Positions 27,869 through 36,447 of a stretch of DNA of 64,000 nucleotides are shown piece by piece (position 1 is the stretch's first letter; each line of letters starts with the position of its first letter). The notes under the pieces are model-generated. The model saw only the letters and a program-made list of their open reading frames with translations, was not told where the DNA came from and made no database searches. A program made the position numbers and the translations under genes. This stretch comes from Rhizobium sp. RU20A. Its GTDB lineage: Bacteria > Pseudomonadota > Alphaproteobacteria > Rhizobiales > Rhizobiaceae. Location of the stretch: assembly GCF_900155885.1 (NCBI RefSeq), contig NZ_FTMB01000009.1:1-64000 (forward strand), written 5' to 3'.

Positions 27869-29083
27869 ATGGAAAGCGGTATGATAACGACGCCCTTCGG
27901 GCGGCGGCCGATGACGCTTGGGATGTTGAAGGCCCAGGCGCAGGCGGCGCGCGTGCCGGAGGGCGCGCGGGCTGACAAGTGGAAGCTGTTTCGCGCGCTC
28001 TGCGTGGCGCGAACGCGCTTTTCGATTTCCGACCGCGCCCTTGGTGTGCTCGATGCACTCCTGACCTTCCACCCGAAGCCGGACCTGGTCGAGGGAGAAG
28101 GACTGGTGGTCTTCCCGTCCAATGCGCAGCTCGCCGTGCGCGCCCATGGCGTGGCGCCTGCCACCCTTCGCCGCCATCTTGCCGCGCTGGTTGATGCCGG
28201 GCTCATCACCCGCAAGGACAGCCCGAACGGCAAGCGCTATGCCCGCAAGGGCGAAGGCGGCGCCATCAGCGAAGCCTTCGGCTTCAGCCTTGCCCCGCTG
28301 CTCGCCCGTGCCGAGGAGATCGAGGCCGCCGCGAGCGAGGTGGAAGCCGAGCGTCTGCGTCTGCGGTCCTTGCGCGAGCGCATCACCATTGTCCGGCGCG
28401 ACATTGCCAAACTCCTGGAAACGGCGATCGAGAACGGCATCGGCATCGATACAGACTCGGTGCAACGGACCCTCGCCGATGCGAGCCGCCGCCTTCGCCT
28501 TCGTCTTCAGCCCTTTGACCTCGAAAACATGGCGGACGATCTCGCCGCGCTGCGCGACACCATCGCTAACCGCCTCCTCTCCTTCACGAATTCAGAAAAT
28601 CCGGGCGGCAATGAGTCTCGGAACGAGCGGCACATACAGAATTCAAACCCAAACCCCATTTCTGAACTTGAACCTCTCTTCGAAAAGGGAGAGGGCGGGA
28701 GCGTTCCGGCTGGAGTCGTGGATGTTGCGGGTCGTATCAGGGCCTTCCCGCTGTCTCTGGTTCTTTCGGCCTGCCCGTCGATGGCCGATTACGGGCCGGG
28801 GGGCGCGATCGGCAGTTGGCGCGACATGATGTCGGCCGCGGTCGTGGTGCGCAGCATGCTGGGCGTCAGTCCGAGCGCCTATCAGGAGGCCTGCGATGTG
28901 CTCGGGCCTGAAAATGCGGCGAGCGCGATGGCCTGCATTCTCGAACGCGGCGGCCACATCAATGCGCCCGGCGGTTATCTGAGGGATCTGACGCGACGGG
29001 CGGCGCGCGGGGAATTCTCGCTCGGGCCAATGCTGATGGCGCAGCTGAGGGCCAATGCGCCGGGCGCACGATGCACGGGATGA
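27869..29083 (+). CDS. repC: Replication initiator RepC
   Basis: This is the replication initiator of repABC replicons. The ATG at 27869 with GTGAGG upstream gives 404 residues beginning MESGMITTPFGRRPMTLGML, where the TPFGRR-LTLGM start is characteristic of RepC. The open frame continues to a TTG upstream, inside the ctRNA control region, and is not preferred. Features include the AVRAHGVAPATLRRHLAALVDAGLI winged-helix region, a long helical segment with many Arg/Glu, and the C-terminal RIRAFPLSLVLSACPSMADYGP domain. The coding sequence contains an AT-rich island that likely serves as origin. It is the only repC in the window. Confidence 0.96.
   Translation: MESGMITTPFGRRPMTLGMLKAQAQAARVPEGARADKWKLFRALCVARTRFSISDRALGVLDALLTFHPKPDLVEGEGLVVFPSNAQLAVRAHGVAPATLRRHLAALVDAGLITRKDSPNGKRYARKGEGGAISEAFGFSLAPLLARAEEIEAAASEVEAERLRLRSLRERITIVRRDIAKLLETAIENGIGIDTDSVQRTLADASRRLRLRLQPFDLENMADDLAALRDTIANRLLSFTNSENPGGNESRNERHIQNSNPNPISELEPLFEKGEGGSVPAGVVDVAGRIRAFPLSLVLSACPSMADYGPGGAIGSWRDMMSAAVVVRSMLGVSPSAYQEACDVLGPENAASAMACILERGGHINAPGGYLRDLTRRAARGEFSLGPMLMAQLRANAPGARCTG
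28585..28690. other. AT-rich island inside repC, putative replication origin
   Basis: This stretch of repC is markedly AT-richer than its surroundings and includes CACGAATTCAGAAAATCC and ACAGAATTCAAACCCAAAC. In characterised repABC plasmids the origin lies within repC in such an AT-rich stretch. The exact boundaries are approximate. Confidence 0.5.
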
Positions 29084-29091
29084 TCGCAGGC

Positions 29092-30414
29092 TCAGTACAG
29101 GCCGAGCATGACGCCTTCGCAATAGACGCGGTTTCGCCCCTTGTTCTTGGCCATATAGAGAAACTGGTCGGCGGCGTTGAGGTAGTTTTCGAAGGTCTCG
29201 CCATGTTCGATGTCGGCAACGCCGATCGATGCGGTCACCGAGAGGGTGTGGGCATTTACGGGGATCTGCGTCGCAGAAATCGCCGCCAGGATCGCGTTGC
29301 AGAATTCAAACGCGCTCTTGCCCTTCACGCCCTGGAGATAGAGGACGAATTCCTCGCCGCCGAGACGGGCGGCGACGTGCGGCCCTTTCTCGGCGAAGCG
29401 GGACAGAAGGCCGGCCACGGCCTTCAAGACGGTGTCGCCAGCCTCGTGGCCATAGGTGTCGTTGACCTTCTTGAAGTGGTCTATGTCGAGAATCGCAATG
29501 GCGCTCTCCAGGTTGTGGCGTTGGGCCTCGCGGGCCCGCTGCCGTCCGATCTCGAAGAAATGGCGGCGGTTCGACAGGGACGTCAACGAGTCGCGCTCGG
29601 CGAAATACTTCAGCCGTTTCAGTTGCTTGAGCGTCTCGATATTGTTGTCGATACGGCACTGCAACTCTTCGAGGACAAAGGGCCGGTAGAGAAAATCGGA
29701 GGCACCGGCCTTCAGGAACTGTGCGCTCAAGGTGCGGTCGGACGAGGCCGAGATACCGATGATGCGCAACTCCTCGGAACTGCGCAGGGCGCGAATGCGC
29801 TGCGTCAGTTCATGGCCGTCCATGTCGGGCATATGGTAGTCGGTGATGACGAGATCGATCTCGTTCTGGTGGGCGGCCATGATCTTGAGCGCCGCCTGAC
29901 CAGAGCGCGCCTCGAACACCTGAAACTGGCGCATCGTCAGCAGGGAACTCAGCATCGAGCGCGCCGAGGTCGTGTCATCGACCACGAGGATCTTGAAGAC
30001 GCTGTTTTCCACCATGCGCGTCACGATCGCGAGGAGCCGGTCCAGCGCATCTGGCTCCGTTCTGGCGACATGGCCGATCAGCAGCGGCCGAAAGACCGCA
30101 AAGGCGTCGTCAAGAGGGTGGTCGCAGTAGACGAGAACGGGGATCTTCAGATCGTTGAAACGCTTCAGCATGGTCATGCTGTCGATATCAGCTGACGCAA
30201 CACCGGCGATCACGAAGGCGACGCCGCCTCTTCCAATCTCCGCTTCGGCCTCCGCAAGGCTCGCACACGGCCAGACGGTGGTTTCCGTCGCGTCCTCGAT
30301 CGCGTCCTTCAAGGCGCTGGCCAAGGGGTCGCCCAACTTGAGGAACAGGATTCGCGTCGCCCGCATGGCAACGCGACAAGAAGACGCGCACTGCGCCCGT
30401 TCGGCCACGATCAT
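29092..30414 (-). CDS. PleD-type response regulator diguanylate cyclase
   Basis: This GGDEF-domain protein is predicted to make cyclic di-GMP. The 440-residue protein has an N-terminal degenerate receiver-like domain (residues 20-120) and a canonical receiver ([17 protein letters not shown], phosphoacceptor Asp in [13 protein letters not shown], then FLYRPF with Arg where Lys is usual). The GGDEF domain carries [18 protein letters not shown] and the active-site motif RLGGEEF, so catalysis is expected. This two-receiver-plus-GGDEF order is that of PleD. It converges on the repC end with a nine-base gap. Confidence 0.92.
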   Translation of the reverse strand: MIVAERAQCASSCRVAMRATRILFLKLGDPLASALKDAIEDATETTVWPCASLAEAEAEIGRGGVAFVIAGVASADIDSMTMLKRFNDLKIPVLVYCDHPLDDAFAVFRPLLIGHVARTEPDALDRLLAIVTRMVENSVFKILVVDDTTSARSMLSSLLTMRQFQVFEARSGQAALKIMAAHQNEIDLVITDYHMPDMDGHELTQRIRALRSSEELRIIGISASSDRTLSAQFLKAGASDFLYRPFVLEELQCRIDNNIETLKQLKRLKYFAERDSLTSLSNRRHFFEIGRQRAREAQRHNLESAIAILDIDHFKKVNDTYGHEAGDTVLKAVAGLLSRFAEKGPHVAARLGGEEFVLYLQGVKGKSAFEFCNAILAAISATQIPVNAHTLSVTASIGVADIEHGETFENYLNAADQFLYMAKNKGRNRVYCEGVMLGLY

Positions 30415-30662
30415 GTTTCAAGGCTCCCTGTCCGTACAAGCGGTCGGAAGGCCCGTCCCCAGAGCGTCGACCTTGTCGTATCTGTGCGCGAACACTAGAC
30501 GCCAGATGTTACCAAAGGCTGACATACGGCTCGGGGGTTCGACAATCCGCCGGAATGTTGCGGCCTTCCAGCCCCATCGCCGCCGGATGCCCGCCAGCGC
30601 CTAAATCGGTTTTACTTCGTTCCTTCAGGACGATAGGGTGCCGCAAACTCATGGGGATCTTC

Positions 30663-31967
30663 ATGGCGAAGACCGATATTGCCCGCCGCGTCTACAATCA
30701 CTCCTGGAAGCTCGATCCGATCGTGCGCTCGCTGCTCGACACGGATTTCTACAAGCTTCTCATGCTGCAGATGATCTGGACGCTGCATCCGGACGTCGAT
30801 GTCAGCTTCTCGCTGATCAACCGCACGCGGCGGGTGCGGCTGGCCGAGGAGATCGACATCGAGGCCCTGCGCGAGCAGCTTGATTATGCGCGCGGCCTGC
30901 GCTTCTCCAAGAAGGAGATGATCTGGCTCGCCGGTAACACCTTCTATGGCCGCAAGCAGATCTTTTCGCCGGAGTTCCTCGCCTGGCTAGCCGATTTCCG
31001 CCTGCCGGAATACCGGCTTTCGGTGGTGGACGGACAGTACGAGCTGACCTTCCATGGCAAATGGACCCACACGACCATGTGGGAAATCCCGGTGCTCGCC
31101 ATTATCAACGAATTGCGCTCGCGCACGGCGATGAAGCAGATGGGACCCTTCACGCTCGATGTGCTCTATGCGCGCGCCAAGGCACGCATGTGGTCGAAGG
31201 TCGAGATGCTGAAACAGTATCCGGGCCTGCGCATCTCCGATTTCGGCACGCGCCGGCGCCACTCGTTCCTGTGGCAGCGCTGGTGCGTGGAAGCGCTGAA
31301 GGAGGGCATCGGCCCGGCCTTTACCGGCACCAGCAATGTGTTGCTGGCGATGGACACGGATCTCGAAGCCGTCGGCACCAACGCACACGAACTGCCGATG
31401 GTGAAGGCGGCGCTCGCCGAAACGGATGCGGAGCTGGCCGCTGCCCCTTACGCCGTCCTGCAGGACTGGAACCGTCTCTATGGCGGCAATCTGCTGATCG
31501 TGCTTCCGGATGCTTACGGGACCGCGTCTTTCCTGCGCCATGCGCCCGAATGGGTGGCGGACTGGACCGGCTTTCGCCCCGATAGCGCCCCGCCGATCGA
31601 GGGCGGCGAAAAGATCATCGCCTGGTGGAAGAAAATGGGCCGCGACCCGCGCGAAAAGCTGCTGATCTTTTCAGACGGTCTCGATGCCGAGACCATCGTC
31701 GAAACCTACCGGCATTTCGAGGGGCGGGTGCGCATGAGCTTCGGTTGGGGCACCAACCTCACCAATGATTTTGCCGGCTGCGCGCCCGTGCCGACGCCGG
31801 GCCTGGAGCCGATCTCGCTGGTCTGCAAGGTCAACGAGGCCAACGGCCACCCGGCCGTCAAGCTCTCCGACAACCCGCAAAAGGCCGTCGGCAGCCCTGC
31901 GGATGTGGAGCGCTACCTGCGCTTCTTCGGTTCGGAGGATTTTGTCGAGCAGGCCGTGCGGGTCTAG
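30663..31967 (+). CDS. pncB: Nicotinate phosphoribosyltransferase PncB
   Basis: This enzyme converts nicotinate and PRPP to nicotinate mononucleotide in NAD salvage. The ATG at 30663 gives 434 residues starting [20 protein letters not shown]. The family start region [17 protein letters not shown] follows. Further family marks are [29 protein letters not shown] and the late [11 protein letters not shown] segment that forms the PRPP/substrate site. An in-frame ATG lies 12 bases upstream and is nearly as likely. It is monocistronic, with a divergent cyclase gene behind it. A hairpin follows at 31978-31999. Confidence 0.95.
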   Translation: MAKTDIARRVYNHSWKLDPIVRSLLDTDFYKLLMLQMIWTLHPDVDVSFSLINRTRRVRLAEEIDIEALREQLDYARGLRFSKKEMIWLAGNTFYGRKQIFSPEFLAWLADFRLPEYRLSVVDGQYELTFHGKWTHTTMWEIPVLAIINELRSRTAMKQMGPFTLDVLYARAKARMWSKVEMLKQYPGLRISDFGTRRRHSFLWQRWCVEALKEGIGPAFTGTSNVLLAMDTDLEAVGTNAHELPMVKAALAETDAELAAAPYAVLQDWNRLYGGNLLIVLPDAYGTASFLRHAPEWVADWTGFRPDSAPPIEGGEKIIAWWKKMGRDPREKLLIFSDGLDAETIVETYRHFEGRVRMSFGWGTNLTNDFAGCAPVPTPGLEPISLVCKVNEANGHPAVKLSDNPQKAVGSPADVERYLRFFGSEDFVEQAVRV

Positions 31968-31977
31968 AGCATTTCCA

Positions 31978-31999
31978 GCCGAAGCGGGATCGCTTCGGC
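31978..31999. terminator. Hairpin after pncB
   Basis: GCCGAAGCG and CGCTTCGGC form a perfect 9-bp stem with a GGAT loop, beginning 11 bases after the pncB stop. It is preceded by TCTAGAGCATTTCC, a sequence often seen in rhizobial intergenic repeats. There is no T run. Confidence 0.5.
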
Positions 32000-32046
32000 G
32001 TCCGGCGCCCATGCCGAACAAGCAACGAAACCAGCAGGAACCCACC

Positions 32047-32751
32047 ATGACGCCATCCGAACCGGGTGAGACCACCGAACGCAAGCGTGGCTCCGGCGCG
32101 CGCCTCGTCTATGATCTCCTGCGCGACGAAATCCTCGATCTCGTGCTGGCGCCCGGCAGCGCCGTCGACGAGGTGGAGCTTGCCGAGCGTTTCGGCATGT
32201 CGCGCACGCCGATCCGCGAGGCATTGGTCCGGCTGGCGGGTGAGGGGCTGGTGGTGACGCTGCCGAACCGCTCGACCCTCGTCGCCCCTATCGATTTTCT
32301 CAACATGCACGCCTTCTTCGAAGCGATGGTGCTGATGTACCGCGTGACGACCCAGCTTGCTGCACGCGACCACCGCCCGGAAGACCTCGAACCGATCCGC
32401 GCCCACCAGGCCGCCTTTTCCACGGCGGTGGAGGCGCAGGATGCACTGGCCATGATCGCCACCAACGCGGCCTTTCACCTTGCCATCGCCGAGGCCGGGC
32501 GGAACGCCTATTTCACCAGCTTTTTCAAAAGGCTGCTGGATGAGGGCCGGCGCATTTTGCGGCTCTACTACCAGTCCTACAGCGACCGCCTGCCCCGCCG
32601 CTTCGTCGAGGAGCACGACGAGATCATCGCGACGATCGCCGCGCGCGACGAGGTCCGCGCCGAGGCGCTTGCGCGCGAGCATGCCGAGCAGATCGTCCGG
32701 CAGGTGACGAAGCTCCTGGTGCGCGCGGAGCGGCTGGAGATCCGTCTCTAG
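32047..32751 (+). CDS. GntR family transcriptional regulator (FadR-like; HypR-like)
   Basis: This GntR regulator has an FCD effector domain. The ATG at 32047 gives 234 residues. The winged helix occupies about residues 15-80 (DEVELAERFGMSRTPIREALVRLAGEGLV is the classical motif), and the helical FCD domain contains ATNAAFHLAIAEAGRN with metal-ligand histidines. It is directly upstream of a HypD-like gene. In Sinorhizobium the GntR protein HypR represses the hydroxyproline genes, so the same role is likely. A TTGTCGACAA palindrome between the two genes is the probable operator. Confidence 0.88.
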   Translation: MTPSEPGETTERKRGSGARLVYDLLRDEILDLVLAPGSAVDEVELAERFGMSRTPIREALVRLAGEGLVVTLPNRSTLVAPIDFLNMHAFFEAMVLMYRVTTQLAARDHRPEDLEPIRAHQAAFSTAVEAQDALAMIATNAAFHLAIAEAGRNAYFTSFFKRLLDEGRRILRLYYQSYSDRLPRRFVEEHDEIIATIAARDEVRAEALAREHAEQIVRQVTKLLVRAERLEIRL

Positions 32752-32765
32752 GCCCTGCATAATTC

Positions 32766-32775
32766 TTGTCGACAA
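32766..32775. promoter_or_regulatory. TTGTCGACAA palindrome, candidate GntR operator
   Basis: This perfect 10-base palindrome of the TTGTNNACAA type is usual for FadR/FCD-class GntR proteins. It lies 15 bases after the GntR stop and 80 bases before the HypD-like start, next to a TATAAG -10-like box at 32791. Confidence 0.6.
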
Positions 32776-32855
32776 ATTGAATGCAGGTCGCTATAAGACC
32801 CTATCGGATGCGGCGCACCGCCCATCGCCAGACATCGTCCACGAAAGGAACGACC

Positions 32856-33818
32856 ATGACGGCCAGCATTTTCTCCGGTGTCATTCCGGCCCTGATGACG
32901 CCTTGCAAGGCAGACCGCACGCCGGATTTCGATGCGCTGGTGAAGAAGGCGAAGGAGTTGATTGCGGCCGGCATGTCCGCCGTCGTCTATTGCGGCTCGA
33001 TGGGCGACTGGCCGCTTTTGACCGATGCGCAGCGCATGGAGGGCGTGGCACGCCTGACGGCCGCGGGCATTCCTGTCATCGTCGGCACGGGTGCGGTCAA
33101 CACCGCAACGGCGGCCGCGCACGCCGCCCATGCCCAGAAGGTCGGCGCCAAGGGCCTGATGGTCATCCCGCGCGTTCTGTCCCGCGGCACGGTGGTCGCC
33201 GCCCAGAAGGCGCATTTCAAGGCCGTTCTCTCGGCCGCGCCGGAGCTGCCGGCCGTCATCTACAACAGCCCCTATTACGGCTATGCGACGCGCGCCGACC
33301 TCTTCTTCGCGCTGCGCGCCGAACATCCCAACCTCGTCGGCTTCAAGGAATTCGGTGGCCCGGACGACCTGCGCTACGCCGCCGAAAACATCACGAGCCG
33401 CGACGATGACGTCTCCCTGATGATCGGCGTCGATACGGCCGTCTTCCACGGCTACGTCAATTGCGGCGCCACCGGCGCCATCACCGGCATCGGCAACGTG
33501 CTGCCGAAGGAAGTGCTGCACCTTGCCAATCTCTCGCAGGCCGCCGCCCGCGGCGAAGCCGACGCCCGCACCCGCGCGCTGGAACTCGAAGCCGCGCTCG
33601 GCGTCCTCTCCTCCTTCGACGAAGGCCCGGATCTCGTGCTCTTCTTCAAGCACATGATGGTGCTGAAGGGCGACGCCGAATACACGCTGCACTTCAACGA
33701 GACCGACACCCTCTCGGCCAGCCAGCGCGGCTATGTCGAAGCCCAGTTCAAGCTCTTCAACAGCTGGTACGCCGACTGGAGCCAGCTGCCGGGGGCGGTT
33801 CAGACCTACAAGGCGTAA
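32856..33818 (+). CDS. Dihydrodipicolinate synthase family protein, probable 1-pyrroline-4-hydroxy-2-carboxylate deaminase (HypD-like)
   Basis: This DapA-superfamily Schiff-base enzyme has 320 residues and starts at the ATG at 32856 with AAAGGAA upstream. The Schiff-base lysine is K164 in VGFKEFGG; the catalytic tyrosine region is YNSPYYGY (136-143), and YCGSMGDWPLL (45-55) replaces the DapA GTTGE loop. From memory the sequence closely resembles rhizobial HypD, which deaminates the cyclic imine of cis-4-hydroxy-D-proline to alpha-ketoglutarate semialdehyde. The adjacent FCD-type GntR regulator supports this. The rest of the pathway (epimerase, oxidase, semialdehyde dehydrogenase, transporter) is not in the window. 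The superfamily is certain; the exact reaction is probable. Confidence 0.85.
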   Translation: MTASIFSGVIPALMTPCKADRTPDFDALVKKAKELIAAGMSAVVYCGSMGDWPLLTDAQRMEGVARLTAAGIPVIVGTGAVNTATAAAHAAHAQKVGAKGLMVIPRVLSRGTVVAAQKAHFKAVLSAAPELPAVIYNSPYYGYATRADLFFALRAEHPNLVGFKEFGGPDDLRYAAENITSRDDDVSLMIGVDTAVFHGYVNCGATGAITGIGNVLPKEVLHLANLSQAAARGEADARTRALELEAALGVLSSFDEGPDLVLFFKHMMVLKGDAEYTLHFNETDTLSASQRGYVEAQFKLFNSWYADWSQLPGAVQTYKA

Positions 33819-33850
33819 ACTGCCAGATCAGACGTTTGGTCGGAAACAGA

Positions 33851-33895
33851 AAAGCCGCAATCTCCCTGGTATCGGGAGGGTTGCGGCTTTTTTCT
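33851..33895. terminator. Bidirectional Rho-independent terminator
   Basis: AAAGCCGCAA pairs with TTGCGGCTTT, and inside it CTCCC pairs with GGGAG, followed by TTTTTTCTTG. It separates the HypD-like gene from the convergent DUF6481 gene. Confidence 0.88.
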
Positions 33896-33947
33896 TGTCG
33901 GCATGGTTGCTGGCGTCTGCCCGCGAGCGGCGAGGCCTTGCCACGTG

Positions 33948-34340
33948 TCACCCCTTGCGGGCCTTGCGGGCGGCGTAGCGGCGGTCGCGTTCGGCCTTGC
34001 GGGCGGCTTCGTCTTCGAGAACGCGGGCGATGCGGTTGCGGTCGGCAGCTTCCCGGGCGTCGGCCTCGGCGCGCGCTTCGGCGGCGGCGGCGGCTTCGCG
34101 TTCGGCGGCTTCCGCGGCGAGCCGGGCTTCCTCGGCCTGCTTGGCTTCGGCGCGCTCGGCGCGTCGCGCGTCGCGGGCCTTGGCAAGTTCCAGCCGTTCG
34201 GCCTGGCGGGCTTGCCGGGTCGGTTCGGCAGCGGCGAGCGCGGCGCGGTGCGCGGCAAGAAGCGCGGCTTTGGCGGTCTGGGCCGCGGTGCGGCGGTCGG
34301 TAAGGTCGGTGTTGCGGCTGGTTTTCAAATCTGGCTCCAT
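33948..34340 (-). CDS. DUF6481 family protein (Ala/Glu/Arg-rich helical)
   Basis: The 130-residue protein starts at the ATG at 34340 (MEPDLKTSRNTDLTDRRTAAQ). It is almost entirely charged and helical, with repeated AERLELAKARDARRAERAEAKQ- and AAEAAEREAAAAAEARAE-type segments, and ends in a basic RDRRYAARKARKG tail. The pattern fits DUF6481, a family of unknown function common in Rhizobiales. A coiled coil and nucleic-acid binding through the basic tail are plausible but unproven. The cold-shock gene lies just upstream on the same strand, separated by a terminator, so partial read-through is possible. Confidence 0.75.
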   Translation of the reverse strand: MEPDLKTSRNTDLTDRRTAAQTAKAALLAAHRAALAAAEPTRQARQAERLELAKARDARRAERAEAKQAEEARLAAEAAEREAAAAAEARAEADAREAADRNRIARVLEDEAARKAERDRRYAARKARKG

Positions 34341-34401
34341 CGGTGGGGGGAGGGTGAGGCGATCAGGCCCGACGGGCGCGTTTCGCCCTGCTGCAATCAA
34401 C

Positions 34402-34429
34402 AAAAAAGGCCAGGCAAACCTGCCTGACC
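34402..34429 (-). terminator. Terminator of the cold-shock gene
   Basis: On the minus strand GGTCAGGCA pairs with TGCCTGGCC around a four-base loop, followed by TTTTTTG. Confidence 0.85.
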
Positions 34430-34498
34430 TCACTCGGGTTCATGCTTTCGACCGTGCCAGTCCATCCGTGGTCAGGGGAAAGCAGATCCCTTTTTGGA

Positions 34499-34708
34499 TC
34501 AGGCAGCCTGAAGGTTGCAGGCCGACATCTTGCCGGACTTGTTGTCGCGTTCGAGATCGTAGCCGATCTTCTGGCCCTCGACGATTTCGCGCATGCCGGC
34601 GCGTTCAACGGCCGAGATGTGAACAAAGGCGTCCGGGCCGCCATTGTCAGGCTGAATGAAGCCGAAGCCCTTGGTGGAATTGAACCATTTTACTGTGCCA
34701 GTGGTCAT
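34499..34708 (-). CDS. Cold-shock protein (CspA family)
   Basis: This single-domain nucleic-acid chaperone has 69 residues and starts MTTGTVKWFNSTKGFGFIQP. The RNP1 motif KGFGFI and RNP2 motif DAFVHISAVE are both intact, as is the conserved GMREIVEGQKI loop. The preferred ATG at 34708 has GAAAGGGT about 10 bases upstream; a second ATG 15 bases further up is less typical of the family. It is followed by a terminator and then the DUF6481 gene. The upstream region to about 34860 is AT-rich and may hold a long cold-responsive leader. Confidence 0.95.
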   Translation of the reverse strand: MTTGTVKWFNSTKGFGFIQPDNGGPDAFVHISAVERAGMREIVEGQKIGYDLERDNKSGKMSACNLQAA

Positions 34709-35028
34709 GATGAACCCTTTCATAGCATAGAGGAGGGATCTGCGAAGCGAGTGCCGCGCAGCCGGTGATAACGATGCTTTAAAGGGAGGGTTCGCTCAGA
34801 ACGCGGTGCTAATCGCGTGGTAACAAAAGCTCAGCAAGAAAATATCGATGGGACACAGATAGACGCTCGGCAGCGCTTTGTCAAATTATAAATCGCCCTG
34901 CATTTTTATTCGATGAAAATACGTGCAGGCGAAGCAGAAATATTCTCAGATATGACTGTTTTATTTTTGATGCTTTTGGAAGCCGCTCCTGCAAGCGATG
35001 GCCACGGGAAAGCCTGTCGAGTTCCTTT

Positions 35029-35315
35029 TCAATAACCGGCTTCCCGCTGATGCCGAAAGGCCAGGATGTAAAGGGCGTCTCTTGCCGGGTCGTGGTGATA
35101 AAGAGCGACATAGCCGCTGTCCCAAAGGGAATCACCAGTTCGCGCAAGACTGGCGTCCCGTCCTGTGGGCGGCCAATATCAGGGTTTGTTTCAAGCGCGT
35201 GAAAATGTCGTGCGATGGCCTGCGCTGCCCGGTGCGCGGCCACCCTTCCCGCCAGGAAGGTCCTGCACCTCTCGATGCCCCGGATGGCGGCGTCGGTAAC
35301 GATTACGTATGGCAC
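35029..35315 (-). pseudogene. RelE/ParE-type toxin, frameshifted
   Basis: Reading starts at the GTG at 35315 (PYVIVTDAAIRGIERCRTFL) and follows the ParE fold to ELVIPFG. There the frame is lost at the GGG complementary to 35121-35123. In the next frame, without any gap, the sequence continues DSGYVALYHHDPARDALYIL and ends AFRHQREAGY with a stop at 35031-35029, exactly the expected ParE C-terminus. Restoring one base gives a normal 95-residue toxin. In the actual frame translation instead runs on to 34881 with an unrelated tail. The gene overlaps the antitoxin stop by 13 bases. It is likely inactivated by a one-base deletion, unless the sequence has an error there. Confidence 0.75.
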
Positions 35316-35575
35316 GCCGGGGCTGGCCCATCGTTGTCCGTTCCCCAGCGTTCCAGCCACTCGGTCGTCTCACGGCCAGTCAGATGCAGGCCGTTTTCCC
35401 TATAGGCGGCAAGGGAGGCCAGGGCTTCCGCACGGAAACTCTCTTTCGCCTCTTCCCGCTCGACATATTGTTCAAGGGCTTCGAGCATAATACCCTGCGG
35501 GGACCGCTGACGCTGGCTTGCGATCTGGTCGATGCGCCCCTTGAGGGCGTCACCAATTTTAAGGGAGGTTGCCAT
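35303..35575 (-). CDS. Ribbon-helix-helix antitoxin (ParD/CopG type)
   Basis: The 90-residue protein starts MATSLKIGDALKGRIDQIAS and has the CopG-like N-terminal ribbon-helix-helix (SLKIGDALKGRIDQIASQRQRSPQGIMLEALEQYVEREE). The C-terminal part (LHLTGRETTEWLERWG) would wrap the toxin. The ATG at 35575 is chosen because the fold begins right after it; an in-frame ATG lies 36 bases upstream. Such antitoxins bind their own promoter and neutralise the partner. The partner toxin gene overlaps its 3' end but is frameshifted, so the antitoxin may now be an orphan. Confidence 0.85.
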   Translation of the reverse strand: MATSLKIGDALKGRIDQIASQRQRSPQGIMLEALEQYVEREEAKESFRAEALASLAAYRENGLHLTGRETTEWLERWGTDNDGPAPACHT

Positions 35576-35676
35576 TCGGTGACCATGTCGAACGATGAAA
35601 CCGTCCGACAAGATAGCGTTTCACAAAGAGTTCGTCCATTCTGCGAAACGGTCGCCCGGCGCTTCGAACCTCTTCC

Positions 35677-36396
35677 TCAATACCCCCCGCCACCGGCCAC
35701 ACCGAGCCAGGCCGGATAATCCGAGACCAGCAGGCGATACGGCGGCTCGTCTTCCTCGATGCCGGAGAAGCGGGCGACCCTGATATCGTCGAAGATGTTG
35801 TCGGTGTTGTCGTCGTTGACGGTGGAGACTTCGCCGATGAAGACGTCGCCGCCCTCGGCCCAGAAGGCGTGCCAGTCGCCGGGCATCAGGGTCACGCTCT
35901 CGCCCGGGGCAAGGCGCAGCTTGTGGCCGGCCGGAAAGCTGTGGGTGATGCCGTCGCAGGCGACCGTGACGCCCTTTTCGCGGTCGCATTTTCCGTCCGT
36001 GTCGCCGAAGAGTTCGATGACCAGCGTGCCGCCGCCGCGGTTGATGATGTCCTCTGTCTTGGTGATGTGCCGGTGCATCGGCGTCATCTGGCCCTCGCGG
36101 GCGATCATCGCCTTTTCGGCATAGACCATGCCGAAGCCCTTTTTCAGGTCCTCGGCCTTGCCGTTGCGCACGGTGAAGAGGAAGAGGCCGTAGCCCTTGA
36201 AGTCGCCGAAGCCGAAGTCGGTGATATCGAAGCCGAGGCCCGGGCCGGTGATCGCGGTCAACTCGTCCTTGCGCGCCTTGAACTCGTCCGGGCTGAGGCG
36301 GGCGAAGGGTGGCAGCGTGTACCCATGCGAGGCGAGGAAGGCCTCGCCGTCGCGGATGATCCGGTTGACTTCGCTACGCTTGAATTTCTGGCTCAT
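35677..36396 (-). CDS. D-lyxose ketol-isomerase
   Basis: This cupin-type sugar isomerase interconverts D-lyxose and D-xylulose (and mannose/fructose in some members). The ATG at 36396 has GGAGGAGA directly upstream, so 239 residues are preferred over the five-residue-longer frame. The metal site is visible as MHRHITKTEDIINRGGG (HxH...E) with a later histidine in MPGDWHAFWAEGG. The size fits the family (about 225-240). It is the last gene of an operon with an SDR and a GntR regulator, opposite uxuA. This suggests handling of a pentose or hexuronate. Confidence 0.9.
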   Translation of the reverse strand: MSQKFKRSEVNRIIRDGEAFLASHGYTLPPFARLSPDEFKARKDELTAITGPGLGFDITDFGFGDFKGYGLFLFTVRNGKAEDLKKGFGMVYAEKAMIAREGQMTPMHRHITKTEDIINRGGGTLVIELFGDTDGKCDREKGVTVACDGITHSFPAGHKLRLAPGESVTLMPGDWHAFWAEGGDVFIGEVSTVNDDNTDNIFDDIRVARFSGIEEDEPPYRLLVSDYPAWLGVAGGGGY

Positions 36397-36447
36397 GTTG
36401 TCTCCTCCCATGGCGACCTTTGGGCCGCCTGTCCTGTCTGTTGGTTG

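Noticed and set aside
34881-35028. The C-terminal extension of the toxin frame (tail after the frameshift) as a novel domain.
   Set aside because: It is out-of-frame sequence followed by AT-rich noncoding DNA; the true C-terminus is found in the adjacent frame.
35115-35130. Programmed ribosomal frameshifting in the ParE-type toxin gene.
   Set aside because: The site CCC TTT GGG does not form a proper slippery heptamer in the reading frame, and no downstream hairpin was evident; a one-base deletion is simpler.
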